Shown here piece by piece: positions 21,422 to 21,533 of a stretch of DNA of 21,533 nucleotides. The notes under the pieces are model-generated. The model ran no database searches, had not been told where the DNA came from, and worked only from the letters and a program-made list of their open reading frames with translations. Source of the DNA: Clostridia bacterium (GTDB lineage Bacteria > Bacillota > Clostridia > TANB77 > CAG-508); contig CAAECB010000086.1 in the NCBI GenBank assembly GCA_900754285.1, forward strand, positions 1 through 21,533, given 5' to 3'. The first letter of the stretch is position 1, and every line of letters begins with the position of its first letter. A program made the position numbers and the translations under genes.

Positions 21422-21533
21422 TGTTCACGCGGGGAGCGAGAACAAAGAACATTGAAAAGTAAACAATAAAATCCTTTAGAGAATAAACCGAAGCGGTATA
21501 AATTTTAGAAATAAAATAAGTACCGAACAAGTA
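21422..21533 (+). other. probable 5' leader of an rRNA operon
   Basis: The transcript would begin near 21422 with a GC-richer hairpin: TTGTTC (21421-21426) with GAACAA (21440-21445), and an inner CGC/GCG. AAGAACATTGAAAAGTAAAC (from 21446) resembles the GAACxTTGAAAAxTxAAC stretch common in clostridial pre-16S leaders. No mature 16S sequence is reached. Confidence 0.65.

Overview
The window comes from a very AT-rich, spore-forming anaerobe of the Firmicutes, most likely an uncultured gut-type Clostridia. The evidence is an oxygen-sensitive class III ribonucleotide reductase with its activase, an H-type small acid-soluble spore protein, two T-box riboswitches, an M24 peptidase/EF-P pair followed by a CD1247-like protein, and promoters close to TTGACA/TATAAT. 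The + strand is strongly A-rich: + strand genes favour A-ending codons and the two minus-strand genes favour T-ending codons. This fits a leading-strand skew.

Layout. 1-1540: a tandem GGGACGG repeat, then a two-gene membrane unit (DUF4190-like protein and a membrane-anchored alpha/beta hydrolase). 1642-3898: the ferrous iron transporter genes feoA and feoB, with a long hairpin that would bury the feoB ribosome binding site. 4098-6947: nrdD and nrdG, separated by about 200 nt that carry a dispersed repeat. 7394-8701: a pseudopilin fused to a formylglycine-generating-enzyme-like/C-type lectin domain. Its last ~40 codons look like the variable region of a diversity-generating retroelement (DGR) target. 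8872-10667: tRNA-Trp, a glycine T-box and the glycyl-tRNA synthetase gene. 10768-12193 (minus strand): sspH and a nucleotidyltransferase-fold protein of unknown role. 12394-13044: lexA. 13140-17121: a phenylalanine T-box with pheS and pheT. 17356-18719: a YqeG-type HAD phosphatase and a short A24 prepilin peptidase. 18781-21113: an M24 aminopeptidase, EF-P and a CD1247-like zinc-ribbon protein. 21387-21533: a consensus rRNA promoter and what looks like a 16S leader, so an rRNA operon probably begins just past the right edge.

Most of the content is housekeeping: translation, iron uptake, anaerobic dNTP synthesis and the SOS repressor. The A24 peptidase could process the pseudopilin-anchored protein. 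The most interesting points are the DGR-like variable tail with no reverse transcriptase or template in view, the feoB hairpin, a tRNA gene that appears to share a transcript with a T-box, and two families of short dispersed intergenic repeats.
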